Counted from the first letter of the stretch, positions 51,220-59,971 are shown. The stretch: DNA of 64,000 nucleotides from Desulfovibrio sp. JC010 (GCF_010470675.1 NZ_VOIQ01000012.1:1-64000), one strand, 5' to 3'. Program-made: numbers and translations. The notes: generated by a model not told the origin, from the sequence alone.

Positions 51220-53898
51220 CTAACCGAAACTGATGTCACTTTGCTGCACATCATCACTGTTTTCAAAGGTGGCGATGAGTTTTTGTGCCCCTGCGCCGTC
51301 ACCGTCCCCATCATAATAGAGTTTGTCGTTTTCAAATACAAAATATGCGGACGTGGACCCGGATACGGTCATGGTCCCAGAGACCGTATCGTATGCTTTA
51401 AATCCTGCGAAGGTCTTATAGCCGGACATTCCTGAGAACGGTTCAAACAGCAGATTGTCTTCGCCGCTGTTGAAGTTGTCTATGGTGTCGGCATTTGTGT
51501 ATGTCCCGTATTTTATGGTCGTTACGGCTGAATCTTTCAGGTAAAATGTATCGGAACCTTCTCCAAGGTTGACTGTTTCGGAGCCTGAGGTGCTGCCGGT
51601 GAAAACATCACCGCTGTATCCGGTTGCAAAGAAGGTTTCTATGCTGCTGAATCCATATGTGTATGATCCGCTGGTGGCAACGCCTGTGCTGTTGTTGATG
51701 TTGATTGCGGCTGAAATCATGGCGCAATGCATGTTGTCTGTACCTTCTCCTGCATGCATTGTTGCGTTGCTGTTTCCTATCTCGAAAAAGTCGTTATTCT
51801 TAGTGCCGATAACAACTTCGATGTCGGTAATGGTGTCGTATTCACTCATGGGGTTCTGTCCCTCTAGCATTACCTTGCCATCGTCAAACTGGGCACTGAC
51901 ATATTTGTCGGTTATGCCAGAATAATCTACTGTGTCTATGCCGCCGCCTCCGTTATATACATCGTTTGCAGTGTCGTTATCTGTGAAAGTATTGGCACTG
52001 CCGTCACCGGTAATATTGTCGGCATATGCTGAACCGATGACGTTTTCTATTGAATTCAGGGTGTCATTGCCGTCTGCCCCGGTGGCGGTGTTTAAGGTCA
52101 GATCGACTGTGACACCGCCGCTGGCGTTTGCGTATGAGGCTGTGTCAATGTCTGAGCCGCCGTACAGTTCGTCATTCCCTGCTCCGCCTTCAAGAGTGTT
52201 ATTCCCTTCAAGGCCGTATAATGTGTCCACTCCGGCGTTGCCCTGTATTGTGTTGTCCGCACTATCGCCTTCAAGGTTATCTCCGGAACCGGAGCCTATT
52301 ATTCCTTCTACGTTGGTTATGGTGTCGATCCCGTGCGCTCCGCTGGTGGTGCCGTCTTTCAGACTAACGTTCACTCCGGTCATGGCACTGGCATAGGAGA
52401 CAAAGTCAATGCCGGCTCCGCCATCAAGGCGGTCGTCACCTTCCCAGCCTTCCAGGGTGTCGTTGCCGCCGTTTCCGAGCAGGGTGTTGGCGAAATAGTC
52501 ACCATCGAGTTCGTCATCGTGAGCGGAGCCTTCAATTCCTTCAATATTGGTCAGGAAGTCTGTTCTGCCGGATGTGCTGCCGAGATTGTTTTTTATGGAT
52601 GCGTTGACACTGCCGCCTGCATCAGCATAGGAGACAAAATCCACATCAGATGCCGCTCCCGTACCCCCGTCAATATAGTTGGTACCAGTGCCGCCGTTTA
52701 GGGTGTCCGAACCTTCCTCTCCATATAATGTGTCGGCTCCGTCACTGCCGTACATGATGTCATCTCCGGTTCCCCCATAGAGGGTATCATCTCCGCACTG
52801 ACCGTAGAGGGTGTCGCTGCCGCCAAGGCCTCTGATGGTGTCATTGGAGCTGCTTCCGGTAATGGTGTCGGCTTCAGCTGTGCCTTCTATCAGTCCGCTG
52901 CCGGTTATGTTGTGCGGGTCGGAAGTCGGTTCATCTTTTGAGCTGTCATTGTCATCGTTATTTTCGTCAGTATTTTCGAGAAGGGAGGTAATCTCGTCAT
53001 CGTCGTTTTTCTTTTCCTTGTCCTTCTCTTCGTCTTTTGGTGTCGGCTTTGGTTCAGGGGTGATTTCCGGTGGCAATCCTTTTTCGTCTTTTTCGCCTTC
53101 CTTTTCAGGTTTCGGCTCCACGGGCTGTTCTACTTTGTCTTCTGTTCCTTCAATGATTCCACCGCCCAGAATTCCGTCAGGGGAAAGAATATCCCCGCCA
53201 CCCGGAACTACATCTCCGGAAAGCTCTTCGCCGGATATGTCCTGTTCTTCTGGGAGGTCGTCATCCTGATTATCCTCACGCTGGTCACGGATATCCTGTT
53301 CCTGTCGGATGTTCGCAGGGGCAAGGTCCCGGAAATTCTGCAGTTCCCGTGCGGAGAGGGGGCGGACCTGACTGAGCAGGCCGGAGCCGCTGACATCGAC
53401 CATCTGTCCGGAAAATAGCTGGCGCATTTCCCCGGTGGCTTTACTCTGCAGGAGCATGGCTTTTCCGGCATGGATTTCTTCCACGCCGTGAATTTCGCCG
53501 TCCGGTCCTACCTCACTGAGGATGATGGTTCCACGGATGCCTATTGTGGCCAGCGGGGTGCCGACCTTGAAACGGTCTGGATTCTGTCTGGCAATTTCCC
53601 CGGTAACTATGCGGAATGTTCCTTGGGTTATGTCGGCAAGGAAATCACCGACCCCGGTGGAATCGTCATAAATATAATCGTCTAATGAAATACGGGAGTT
53701 TTCGCCCTGAGAGAGCAGGGTGTCATCAATAAGCCTGATTTCAACATTGCCGCCCGCAGCAGTAACCAGCTCCTCACCCTGATAGATGGGAGATCCGCTG
53801 CTGAGAATCCTTGCTCCTGAAGCTGATTCGGCAAAAGCTTCGCCCTTGAGTCCGGTTACAACACCGATTTCAACAAGGGGGGTGGCTTGTTCAGGCAT
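51220..53898 (-). CDS. FecR-domain plus RTX calcium-binding repeat protein (type I secreted)
   Basis: An 892-residue, very acidic protein. Residues 1-190 contain a FecR-like domain (SGSPIYQGEELVTAAGGNVE, FKVGTPLATIGIRGT). A Pro/Glu/Asp-rich linker spans 190-340. From about 345 many RTX nonapeptides (GGxGxDxLx; for example GGTGDDIMYGSDGADTLYGE) form calcium-binding beta-rolls. There is no N-terminal signal, as expected for type I secretion through a C-terminal signal. No ABC/MFP secretion genes are nearby. It is probably cell-surface or extracellular. GGAG precedes ATG 53898. Confidence 0.85.
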   Translation of the reverse strand: MPEQATPLVEIGVVTGLKGEAFAESASGARILSSGSPIYQGEELVTAAGGNVEIRLIDDTLLSQGENSRISLDDYIYDDSTGVGDFLADITQGTFRIVTGEIARQNPDRFKVGTPLATIGIRGTIILSEVGPDGEIHGVEEIHAGKAMLLQSKATGEMRQLFSGQMVDVSGSGLLSQVRPLSARELQNFRDLAPANIRQEQDIRDQREDNQDDDLPEEQDISGEELSGDVVPGGGDILSPDGILGGGIIEGTEDKVEQPVEPKPEKEGEKDEKGLPPEITPEPKPTPKDEEKDKEKKNDDDEITSLLENTDENNDDNDSSKDEPTSDPHNITGSGLIEGTAEADTITGSSSNDTIRGLGGSDTLYGQCGDDTLYGGTGDDIMYGSDGADTLYGEEGSDTLNGGTGTNYIDGGTGAASDVDFVSYADAGGSVNASIKNNLGSTSGRTDFLTNIEGIEGSAHDDELDGDYFANTLLGNGGNDTLEGWEGDDRLDGGAGIDFVSYASAMTGVNVSLKDGTTSGAHGIDTITNVEGIIGSGSGDNLEGDSADNTIQGNAGVDTLYGLEGNNTLEGGAGNDELYGGSDIDTASYANASGGVTVDLTLNTATGADGNDTLNSIENVIGSAYADNITGDGSANTFTDNDTANDVYNGGGGIDTVDYSGITDKYVSAQFDDGKVMLEGQNPMSEYDTITDIEVVIGTKNNDFFEIGNSNATMHAGEGTDNMHCAMISAAININNSTGVATSGSYTYGFSSIETFFATGYSGDVFTGSTSGSETVNLGEGSDTFYLKDSAVTTIKYGTYTNADTIDNFNSGEDNLLFEPFSGMSGYKTFAGFKAYDTVSGTMTVSGSTSAYFVFENDKLYYDGDGDGAGAQKLIATFENSDDVQQSDISFG

Positions 53899-54011
53899 AA
53901 TATCTCCGGGAATATGCCCTGTTAAAAAATTAAGGGTACTTAAAATCTATCACTTTTACATTAAGATGTGAATGTTTAATTATTCTTGGTATAGTTGTTC
54001 GTAATTATTAG

Positions 54012-54049
54012 AAAAGAAAACCCGGCGGAAGGGGAGTTCCGCCGGGTTT
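54012..54049 (-). terminator. Terminator of the DUF1538/PII operon
   Basis: AAACCCGGCGGAA and TTCCGCCGGGTTT form the stem. The minus-strand tail is TCTTTTC. It lies 77 bp after the zinc-ribbon gene. Confidence 0.88.
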
Positions 54050-54125
54050 GGTGGCTCAGGAAAGGATAAACCGGTCCCAGCCTGAGGTCTGTATGTTCCT
54101 TTTGCTTAAGGATTTTGGAAGTTTT

Positions 54126-54284
54126 TCAGACGCGGGGATTTTGCGGCGGCAGGTCTTTTCCGCATTTACGGCATTTCACGGTTTTGTCCTTGTTTTCAAG
54201 CCGTATGATGTTGACCTTGCCGCACTGCGGGCATTTGCGCTTGCGGTTAAATGCCGCCATGAGTGTTGAGTATATTCCCCACAT
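54126..54284 (-). CDS. Small zinc-ribbon protein (52 residues)
   Basis: A short frame with two CxxC pairs, CPQCGKVN (near residue 19) and CRKCGKDL (near 38), about 17 residues apart. This is the pattern of a minimal zinc ribbon, in a Lys/Arg-rich protein. The ATG follows AGGA at about eight bases; a second ATG at residue 9 is possible. It is the last gene of the receiver-DUF1538-PII-CBS operon, 66 bp after the CBS gene and before the terminator. RNA, DNA or protein binding are all possible. Confidence 0.7.
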   Translation of the reverse strand: MWGIYSTLMAAFNRKRKCPQCGKVNIIRLENKDKTVKCRKCGKDLPPQNPRV

Positions 54285-54350
54285 GGTATTATTCCTGCTT
54301 TTAAAGCTGGTTAAAGGTCTGTTTTTGCCATGCTTGGCTGCGGACCTGTA

Positions 54351-54746
54351 TTAAAGCAGGTCGTTATCAAGTATGAGTGACGACAGGGTTACCATGCCGA
54401 TTATTTCATTCATATGCTCCACCGGGGCACGGTGGATGCCGATGCGGTGGATCAGACGTACAGCATAACGTATATCCATCTGCGCGGGAACGGTAATAAT
54501 GGGCTTGGTCATGATTTCATAAACATAAACCTGTTCAGCCTCCCGTCCGGGTACGACCACATCCCGGACCAGATCATTAACAGTGACAATTCCCCATGCG
54601 TCATCCTTGCTGCGTTTGTTAACCAGCAGTTCGGATGCTTTGGACATGCGCATCTGTTCTGCTGCTTCCTTGGCGGTCGCCATGCCGTCGATGCTGACAA
54701 TCTCGGATTGCATCACATCCTGTACGCGGATAATCAGTGAACTCAT
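54351..54746 (-). CDS. CBS-domain-pair protein
   Basis: A 131-residue cytoplasmic protein consisting of two CBS motifs: IRVQDVMQSEIVSIDGM...WGIVTVNDLVRDVV and YEIMTKPIITVPAQ...IGMVTLSSLIL. CBS pairs bind adenosyl nucleotides (AMP, ATP, SAM) and regulate partner proteins. It is 12 bp behind the PII-like gene in the DUF1538 operon, so it may add a second nucleotide sensor for the membrane proteins. AAGGAG precedes its ATG. Confidence 0.88.
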   Translation of the reverse strand: MSSLIIRVQDVMQSEIVSIDGMATAKEAAEQMRMSKASELLVNKRSKDDAWGIVTVNDLVRDVVVPGREAEQVYVYEIMTKPIITVPAQMDIRYAVRLIHRIGIHRAPVEHMNEIIGMVTLSSLILDNDLL

Positions 54747-54758
54747 ATCTTTTCTCCT

Positions 54759-55106
54759 TTACAGGTAGCTGTCGCGGACCTTTTCCTTGAAGACTTCAAT
54801 CTGGCTTTCCATGCCGAGCACATTCTCCACGGGCAGCACAAAAGCGATTCCGGTGCCGGGCTTGTGGAACTCCCCGGCGGTCTTGATCGCATCCATGACC
54901 GGCGCGACCAGATGTTCTTCCAGCAGGAAGAGGACAATGTCGGTCTGGTCTTCGAGGGTAAGGCCGAAAAATGTCTTGGCCTCGCGCATTCCGGTTCCCC
55001 GTGCGGGGATGATGGTTGCTCCGGTGGCACCGACCTTCTTGGCCGCATCCACAATGGGATCGGTTTTGTCCGGTTTTACCGGGGCAAGGATGATCTTGAA
55101 TCTCAT
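54759..55106 (-). CDS. PII-like (GlnB-family fold) signalling protein
   Basis: A 115-residue protein with the PII ferredoxin-like pattern: KIILAPVKPDKTDPIVDAAKK, the ATGATIIPARGTG loop region and a C-terminal GTGIAFVLPVENVLGM. The T-loop Tyr of classic GlnB is not obvious, so uridylylation is unlikely. PII-like proteins bind adenine nucleotides and gate transporters or enzymes. It overlaps the upstream DUF1538 gene by 4 bp, pointing to DUF1538 as its target (inference). Confidence 0.82.
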   Translation of the reverse strand: MRFKIILAPVKPDKTDPIVDAAKKVGATGATIIPARGTGMREAKTFFGLTLEDQTDIVLFLLEEHLVAPVMDAIKTAGEFHKPGTGIAFVLPVENVLGMESQIEVFKEKVRDSYL

Positions 55107-55951
55107 AATTTTTCCCCCTGATTGGGCTTGGTTCCGCGCATTGTTGCTGCGCGGGAAATTTTATTCTTTTCTGCCGATGCTTTTGCGCTTCTCCGTTCAG
55201 CCATGAAATGTGTGTACTGAGCGTAACCCATGACGGTGATAATTGGAAACAGGCTGGCAAAGGCGATCAGGCCGAATCCGTCCAGTGCCGGATTGCGTCC
55301 GGGCACTGCTTCGGAAAGTCCCAGCCCCAGTGCTGCCACCAGCGGCACGGTCACCGTGGAGGTGGTTACCCCGCCGGAATCGTAGGCCAGCGGGATGATT
55401 TTTTTCGGGGCCAGAAAGGTCTGGATGATCACGATTACGTATCCCGCCATTATATAAATATAAAGCGGGGTTCCGGTGACGATGCGGAAAGCTCCCAGCG
55501 ATATGCCGATGGCCACTCCGATAGCAACCGTTATGCGCAGTCCCCACTGGCTGATCACGCCGCCGGAAACTTCCTTGGCCTTCAGGGCCACGGCCAGCAG
55601 CGAGGGCTCGGCTATGGTGGTGGAAAAGCCGATCATGGCCGCGAACAGGTAGACCCAGCCGTATGCGGTCCAATCAGAAATTGCGGCGACCCCGCCTTCG
55701 CCCGCCAGCAGCGAAGGCGCGGAGAGTTGGGTCGCCATGATCCGGCCTATCGGAAACAGCGCTTTTTCCAGGCCGATCAAAAACATTGCCAGTCCCAGCA
55801 CCACATATACGCCGCCGATAATCAGGCTGCGCAGATTGGGTATGGGCTGGCGCAGAACAAAGAGCTGAAAGCAGGTGATCAATGCCAGTATCGGGAGAAT
55901 ATCCCGGATAGTGGCAAGGAATACCGCTGAGAATTCAATCAGGAAGTCCAT
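55103..55951 (-). CDS. DUF1538 membrane protein (second copy)
   Basis: A 282-residue integral membrane protein. About seven hydrophobic segments hold the family motifs FSTTIAEPSLLAVALKAKE (near residue 115) and YDSGGVTTSTVTVPLVAALG (near 185), and it ends in a basic tail. These two segments recur in the paralogue at 56039-56839, so the pair could form a two-part channel or transporter. Substrate unknown. It lies 87 bp after the first copy. Confidence 0.87.
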   Translation of the reverse strand: MDFLIEFSAVFLATIRDILPILALITCFQLFVLRQPIPNLRSLIIGGVYVVLGLAMFLIGLEKALFPIGRIMATQLSAPSLLAGEGGVAAISDWTAYGWVYLFAAMIGFSTTIAEPSLLAVALKAKEVSGGVISQWGLRITVAIGVAIGISLGAFRIVTGTPLYIYIMAGYVIVIIQTFLAPKKIIPLAYDSGGVTTSTVTVPLVAALGLGLSEAVPGRNPALDGFGLIAFASLFPIITVMGYAQYTHFMAERRSAKASAEKNKISRAATMRGTKPNQGEKL

Positions 55952-56038
55952 GATCTCGCTTTCCTCTTTAAATAAAATTGTCCGGAGGGCGGGGGATGAA
56001 ACGCAGGGTATCTATAGCGTTTGCAAGCCCTCCGGATA

Positions 56039-56839
56039 TTAAAATACGGTCAGCCCGTAGCCCATTACAAAAATCATAGGCAGGAGGGAGGCAAAGGCGA
56101 TCAGCCCGAATCCGTCCAGCAGGGGGCTGCGGCCCTTGATTATTGAAGCCAGACCTACTCCCAGAGCCGCTACGAGGGGAACGGTGACGGTGGATGTGGT
56201 AACACCGCCTGCATCATAGGCAATGCCTACGATCTCTTTGGGAGCTATCAGGGTCATCAGCATAACAACCACGTAGCCGCCTATGATCAGGTAATGCACG
56301 GGCCAACCGCGCAATATCCGCAAAACACCGATTAATATCGCCACACCTACGGAGAAGGCCACTGAAAGGCGCAAGCCCAGTGCGTAGCGAGCCATTGATT
56401 CTTCTCCGGGGGCGATAAGATTTCCCCCGGCAGCAATGCTGGCAGCCTCTGCCGAGACGGCTATCAACGCAGGTTCCGCAACCGTTGTTGAAAAGCCGAG
56501 CAGAAAGGCGAAGCTCAGCAGCCAGAAGAGGCTTCCTTTGCGCGCAAGGGCCCGGGCCATTTCCTCCCCGACGGGGAAAAGACCCATTTCCAGGCCCTGC
56601 ACAAAGAGCATAAGCCCCAGAACCACGAGCAGACCGCCGAAAGCCACCTCTCCCATATTCGGCAGAGGCTGCCTGAGAACAACAATCTGGAAAAACGCGA
56701 TGACCAGAATAATGGGCAGCAGATCTTTGAAAGAGGTCCATATCTTTCCAAGAACTGCCCGCAGTATTCTTTTGGCACAGGGTGTCGGTTTGTTGCTGTT
56801 CTTCATTTGTTCCAAGATGATAAATAGTGTTTTGCTCAA
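56039..56839 (-). CDS. DUF1538 membrane protein (first copy)
   Basis: A 266-residue membrane protein with the same pattern as its neighbour: FSTTVAEPALIAVSAEAASI, YDAGGVTTSTVTVPLVAALG and DGFGLIAFASLLP. It differs by an N-terminal cytoplasmic extension. The start is TTG 56839, overlapping the receiver stop as TTGA, which suggests coupled translation; ATG 56806 is an alternative. The DUF1538 family has no assigned function. Confidence 0.85.
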   Translation of the reverse strand: MSKTLFIILEQMKNSNKPTPCAKRILRAVLGKIWTSFKDLLPIILVIAFFQIVVLRQPLPNMGEVAFGGLLVVLGLMLFVQGLEMGLFPVGEEMARALARKGSLFWLLSFAFLLGFSTTVAEPALIAVSAEAASIAAGGNLIAPGEESMARYALGLRLSVAFSVGVAILIGVLRILRGWPVHYLIIGGYVVVMLMTLIAPKEIVGIAYDAGGVTTSTVTVPLVAALGVGLASIIKGRSPLLDGFGLIAFASLLPMIFVMGYGLTVF

Positions 56840-57228
56840 CCAGCCCTGTCCATGCAGACCCGGCTGTTCTTTGCCGCGTCGTAAATCCTGTGGGTCAGGA
56901 TCTCCGTGTTGGCAGGCTTGAGCATAAAGTCGAATGCTCCGGCGTTCATGGAAGCAAGGGCGGAATCCATATCCGCATTGCCGGTCAGCAGAATTACTTC
57001 CACGCTGGGATGGCGGTTTTTGATGGTCTTCAAAACCTGCAATCCGTTCATCCCGGGCATTTTCATATCCAGAACCACTACCTGAAAAAGTTCTGTATCA
57101 AGCTTAAGCAGCCCTTCAGCCCCATCTGCGGCGGTGATAACTTCAACGCCCCTTCTGGTCAGTCGCTTGGCCAGTACAGAAGAAAAGCCTTCTTCGTCAT
57201 CTATGAGGAGTATTCGAATGTTTTTCAT
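56836..57228 (-). CDS. Single-domain response regulator heading the DUF1538 operon
   Basis: A 130-residue CheY-like receiver with all the key residues: acidic pair in LLIDDEEGF, phospho-acceptor Asp in VVVLDMKMPG, Thr in LLTGNAD and Lys in MLKPAN. There is no output domain. ATG 57228 is preceded by AAGGAGG. It is the first gene of the leftward operon and overlaps the first DUF1538 gene by 4 bp. Its closest relatives seen here are the three receivers at 59540-60771, probable products of local duplication. Confidence 0.92.
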   Translation of the reverse strand: MKNIRILLIDDEEGFSSVLAKRLTRRGVEVITAADGAEGLLKLDTELFQVVVLDMKMPGMNGLQVLKTIKNRHPSVEVILLTGNADMDSALASMNAGAFDFMLKPANTEILTHRIYDAAKNSRVCMDRAG

Positions 57229-57258
57229 AATCTTCCTCCTTGGCTTTACCCTGATAGT

Positions 57259-57274
57259 TACAATGAACATGCCA
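57259..57274 (-). promoter_or_regulatory. Possible sigma-54 promoter of the DUF1538 operon
   Basis: On the minus strand TGGCAT-GTTCA-TTGTA matches the sigma-54 consensus with the correct GG-N10 spacing, but has T instead of C at the -12 GC. It would start transcription about 20 bases before the receiver start codon, next to its strong ribosome-binding site. Confidence 0.4.
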
Positions 57275-57745
57275 AAAGCGTGCGGGATGTTTTGAAGTTT
57301 GCGGTATTGATTTTGTGTATAGAAATAAAGCTGTCTTATTTCAACATGTTGAGATGGTTGGTGAGGCTGAAAGATTAGGCGGAACTAACTTAAGTATGAA
57401 CTTTTTTTTGCTTTATCTCTTTGTTCTCTGTCAGTGGGAAGAGAATGGGGAGGAATGATCGGGGTGTTTTGTACCGTGGTGGGTCGATTGAGTCATCAAT
57501 CATTGTGAAAAAGCGCACAGTCTGGTGAGAAAAGTATTATTCGGGTCAAAGGGGGTGTTTTGTATCACCGGGGTAAAAAGTACCGAATAATTTTGTTTTA
57601 CAATGAGACTCAGTATAACTCTCTCTTGATGGTTTCCCCTACATTACTAATAAGCGCATTTCGTTGTTTGTGTTTAATTCCTTTTAAAACAGTGCCTTGT
57701 GTGTTTATAAATTGCCTGACTTGAGTCTCGTGCACCCTGCAGATC
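57275..57745. promoter_or_regulatory. Divergent control region with repeats
   Basis: No gene. It holds the direct repeat GGGGTGTTTTGTA (57461-57473 and 57552-57564), the inverted repeat GATTGA-GTCA-TCAATC (57486-57501), and GGTA-AAAAG-TACC (57572-57584). Their position 180-290 bp upstream of a sigma-54 promoter suits enhancer-binding sites for an NtrC-type activator, which is not encoded in this window. Confidence 0.45.
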
Positions 57746-57761
57746 TGGCACACCACTTGCT
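57746..57761 (+). promoter_or_regulatory. Sigma-54 (RpoN) promoter of the kinase-receiver-TauE operon
   Basis: TGGCAC-ACCAC-TTGCT fits the -24/-12 consensus exactly, with GG and GC ten bases apart. It is 69 bp ahead of the kinase start codon. A leader hairpin CCGCAG-TTTT-CTGCGG follows at 57780-57795. Confidence 0.85.
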
Positions 57762-57829
57762 CAATGGGTTTCAGGAGGCCCGCAGTTTTCTGCGGAGCTG
57801 AAACCAGTAGAAACCCAGAGTGGTGAACC

Positions 57830-59536
57830 ATGCAGACCGAAGCCAAGAAGACATACGACAAGCTTTCCCGGAAGATCGCACTTACCGTGATCACGGTATC
57901 ACTTGCGCCGCTGATTCTTGTGGGCGGTCTTATCTTCGACCAGTTCCGGTCCATCTACCGGGCCAAGGTTTATGCCCATCTTGCAGAGGTGGTGGATAAG
58001 CAGAATGACAATGTAAACAACTTTCTGAGCGAGAAGCTGGCCGAAGTCCAATATCTCACCCGGGTGTTTACCTACGAAGAACTCAGCGATCCGCAGACTC
58101 TGGAGCAGGCCCTGAAGGGCATGCAGCAGCAGTACGGGCGCATATTCGTTGACCTCGGAATTATTGATGAGAACGGATCGCAGGTAGCCTATGCCGGACC
58201 GTTCGATCTTCTGGGGGCGGATTACTCCAAGGCGGACTGGTACATAAATTCCCGGAACAAAAAGACCTGCATCAGCGATGTGTTCATGGGTTTGCGTCAG
58301 GCACCCCACTTTATCATCACCATTAACAACAGCAGTGCGGGCAAGCCGTGGACTCTGCGGGCGACAATCGACTTTCTCGCCTTTTCCAATCTGGTGGAAA
58401 ACGTTCACATCGGGGAGACCGGATATGCCTACATCCTGAACAAGGAAGGCGTTTTTCAAACCAGACCGCAGGTGGGTCGCAACAGCGATCTGGTGCTGAC
58501 TCCCTACGAGGATATTCAGCAGCCCACCCCCGGTGAAGGCGTTTCCATTCAGCTTTCCAAGGGCAGTGACGGGGAAAAGTATGTGACCGTTTCCTCCCTG
58601 CTGAAGAACGGGGACTGGAAGCTGGTTTATCAGCAGAACATGTCCGATGCATTTTCGGCCATGATCCGCAGTGAATTCATCACTCTTGTAATTTTCCTTT
58701 CCGGCGGGCTGGCGATCATTGCCATGGCTCTCTACCTCTCCCGGAAGCTGGTCACTCATATTGAATTTATCGATGACGAAAATGAAATGATGAACCGCCA
58801 GATGGTAGAGACCGGTAAGCTGGCCTCCATCGGCGAACTGGCCGCAGGCATTGCCCACGAAATCAACAATCCGGTGGCAATCATGATCGAAGAGGCCGGA
58901 TGGGTCAGCGATCTGCTGGAAGACGAGGGCAAGGAGATGTCCTCTTACACCGAAATCACCCGCGCTCTTGAGCAGGTGCGCACTCAGGGCGGACGCTGCA
59001 AGGACATAACTCACAAGCTGCTCAGTTTTGCGCGCAAGACAGATTCAAGGGTTGTGGATGTCTTCCTGCCGGAGCTGATTGAGGAAGTCCTGGAAATATC
59101 CATACAGCAGGCCCGTTACGCACAGGTCAACCTTTCGCTTGACCTTGACCGGAGCATGGGCCCGGTGCGGGCTTCGGTTTCCGAGCTGCAGCAGGTTTTC
59201 CTGAATCTTTTCAACAACGCCGTTCAGGCCATGGAAGCCGAGGGCGGGACCCTGAGTGTTTCCTGCAGGGCTGAAGGCGATGAAGCATATGTTTCCGTGG
59301 CGGATACAGGTCCCGGAATACCTGCCGCAAATTTGAGCAGGATTTTCGATCCCTTCTTTACCACCAAGCCGGTGGGCAAGGGGAGCGGGCTGGGACTTTC
59401 CATCTGCTTTGGGCTGATCCACCAGATGGGTGGGGAGATTGATGTTGAAAGCGGAGTGGGACAGGGAGCGCGGTTCAATATCCGGCTGCCTCTGCCCCCG
59501 ACCGGAACCGAACATGACGTTGAAAAGGAGGAATAA
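57830..59536 (+). CDS. Membrane sensor histidine kinase (dCache-type)
   Basis: A 568-residue kinase. First membrane segment at residues 17-36, a periplasmic sensor of about 250 residues (Cache-like pattern with FDLLGADYSKADWYINSR and GETGYAYILNKEGVF), second segment near 285-305, then a HisKA domain with the phospho-His in AAGIAHEINNPVAIMIEE, and a HATPase with LNLFNNAVQAM, DTGPGIP and KGSGLGLSI. It probably phosphorylates the receivers encoded directly downstream. It is the first gene behind the sigma-54 promoter. Confidence 0.93.
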   Translation: MQTEAKKTYDKLSRKIALTVITVSLAPLILVGGLIFDQFRSIYRAKVYAHLAEVVDKQNDNVNNFLSEKLAEVQYLTRVFTYEELSDPQTLEQALKGMQQQYGRIFVDLGIIDENGSQVAYAGPFDLLGADYSKADWYINSRNKKTCISDVFMGLRQAPHFIITINNSSAGKPWTLRATIDFLAFSNLVENVHIGETGYAYILNKEGVFQTRPQVGRNSDLVLTPYEDIQQPTPGEGVSIQLSKGSDGEKYVTVSSLLKNGDWKLVYQQNMSDAFSAMIRSEFITLVIFLSGGLAIIAMALYLSRKLVTHIEFIDDENEMMNRQMVETGKLASIGELAAGIAHEINNPVAIMIEEAGWVSDLLEDEGKEMSSYTEITRALEQVRTQGGRCKDITHKLLSFARKTDSRVVDVFLPELIEEVLEISIQQARYAQVNLSLDLDRSMGPVRASVSELQQVFLNLFNNAVQAMEAEGGTLSVSCRAEGDEAYVSVADTGPGIPAANLSRIFDPFFTTKPVGKGSGLGLSICFGLIHQMGGEIDVESGVGQGARFNIRLPLPPTGTEHDVEKEE

Positions 59537-59539
59537 ACC

Positions 59540-59971
59540 ATGATGGACGCAACTATTCTGTTCGTTGATGACGAGGTTGGATTTGTAGACGCAATGTCCA
59601 AGAGGCTTGCCAGAAGAAATATGACTATCCACACGGCTTATGACGGCGATCAGGCGATGAAGAGCCTTGGGGAGCATCCCGGTATTGAAGTTGTCATTCT
59701 TGATATGAAAATGCCGGGCAAGGACGGGCTTGAGGTGCTGCGCGACATCAAGCGGGATCATCCCATCGTGGAAGTGATCATGCTGACCGGGCACGCCACA
59801 GTGGAATCAGCCATCGAGGGTATGCAGAACGGTGCTTTCGACTACCTGATGAAGCCCTGCAACATTGATGATCTTACTGAAAAGATCAGGATGGCAGTGA
59901 AGCTTTATCATGACCATGAAGATGAAGAGGTTCAGGCCCGCATCGATGATATCACTCATCGCATGGCCTGA
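59540..59971 (+). CDS. Single-domain response regulator 1 of the TauE operon
   Basis: A 143-residue receiver: acidic pair in LFVDDEVGF, Asp in VVILDMKMPG, Thr in MLTGHAT and Lys in LMKPCN, then a charged C-terminal helix with no DNA-binding domain. AAAGGAGG in the end of the kinase gene serves its ATG. It probably receives phosphate from the kinase and acts by protein contact. Confidence 0.92.
   Translation: MMDATILFVDDEVGFVDAMSKRLARRNMTIHTAYDGDQAMKSLGEHPGIEVVILDMKMPGKDGLEVLRDIKRDHPIVEVIMLTGHATVESAIEGMQNGAFDYLMKPCNIDDLTEKIRMAVKLYHDHEDEEVQARIDDITHRMA

Noticed and set aside
51220-52900. Short repeated DNA units that could suggest a CRISPR or tandem array
   Set aside because: The repeats are in frame and encode RTX nonapeptides; they lack the constant repeat-spacer pattern of a CRISPR array.
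57585-57745. A small gene in the divergent control region (frame 57610-57954, minus strand)
   Set aside because: It overlaps the sigma-54 promoter and the kinase start and shows no protein features or ribosome-binding site.
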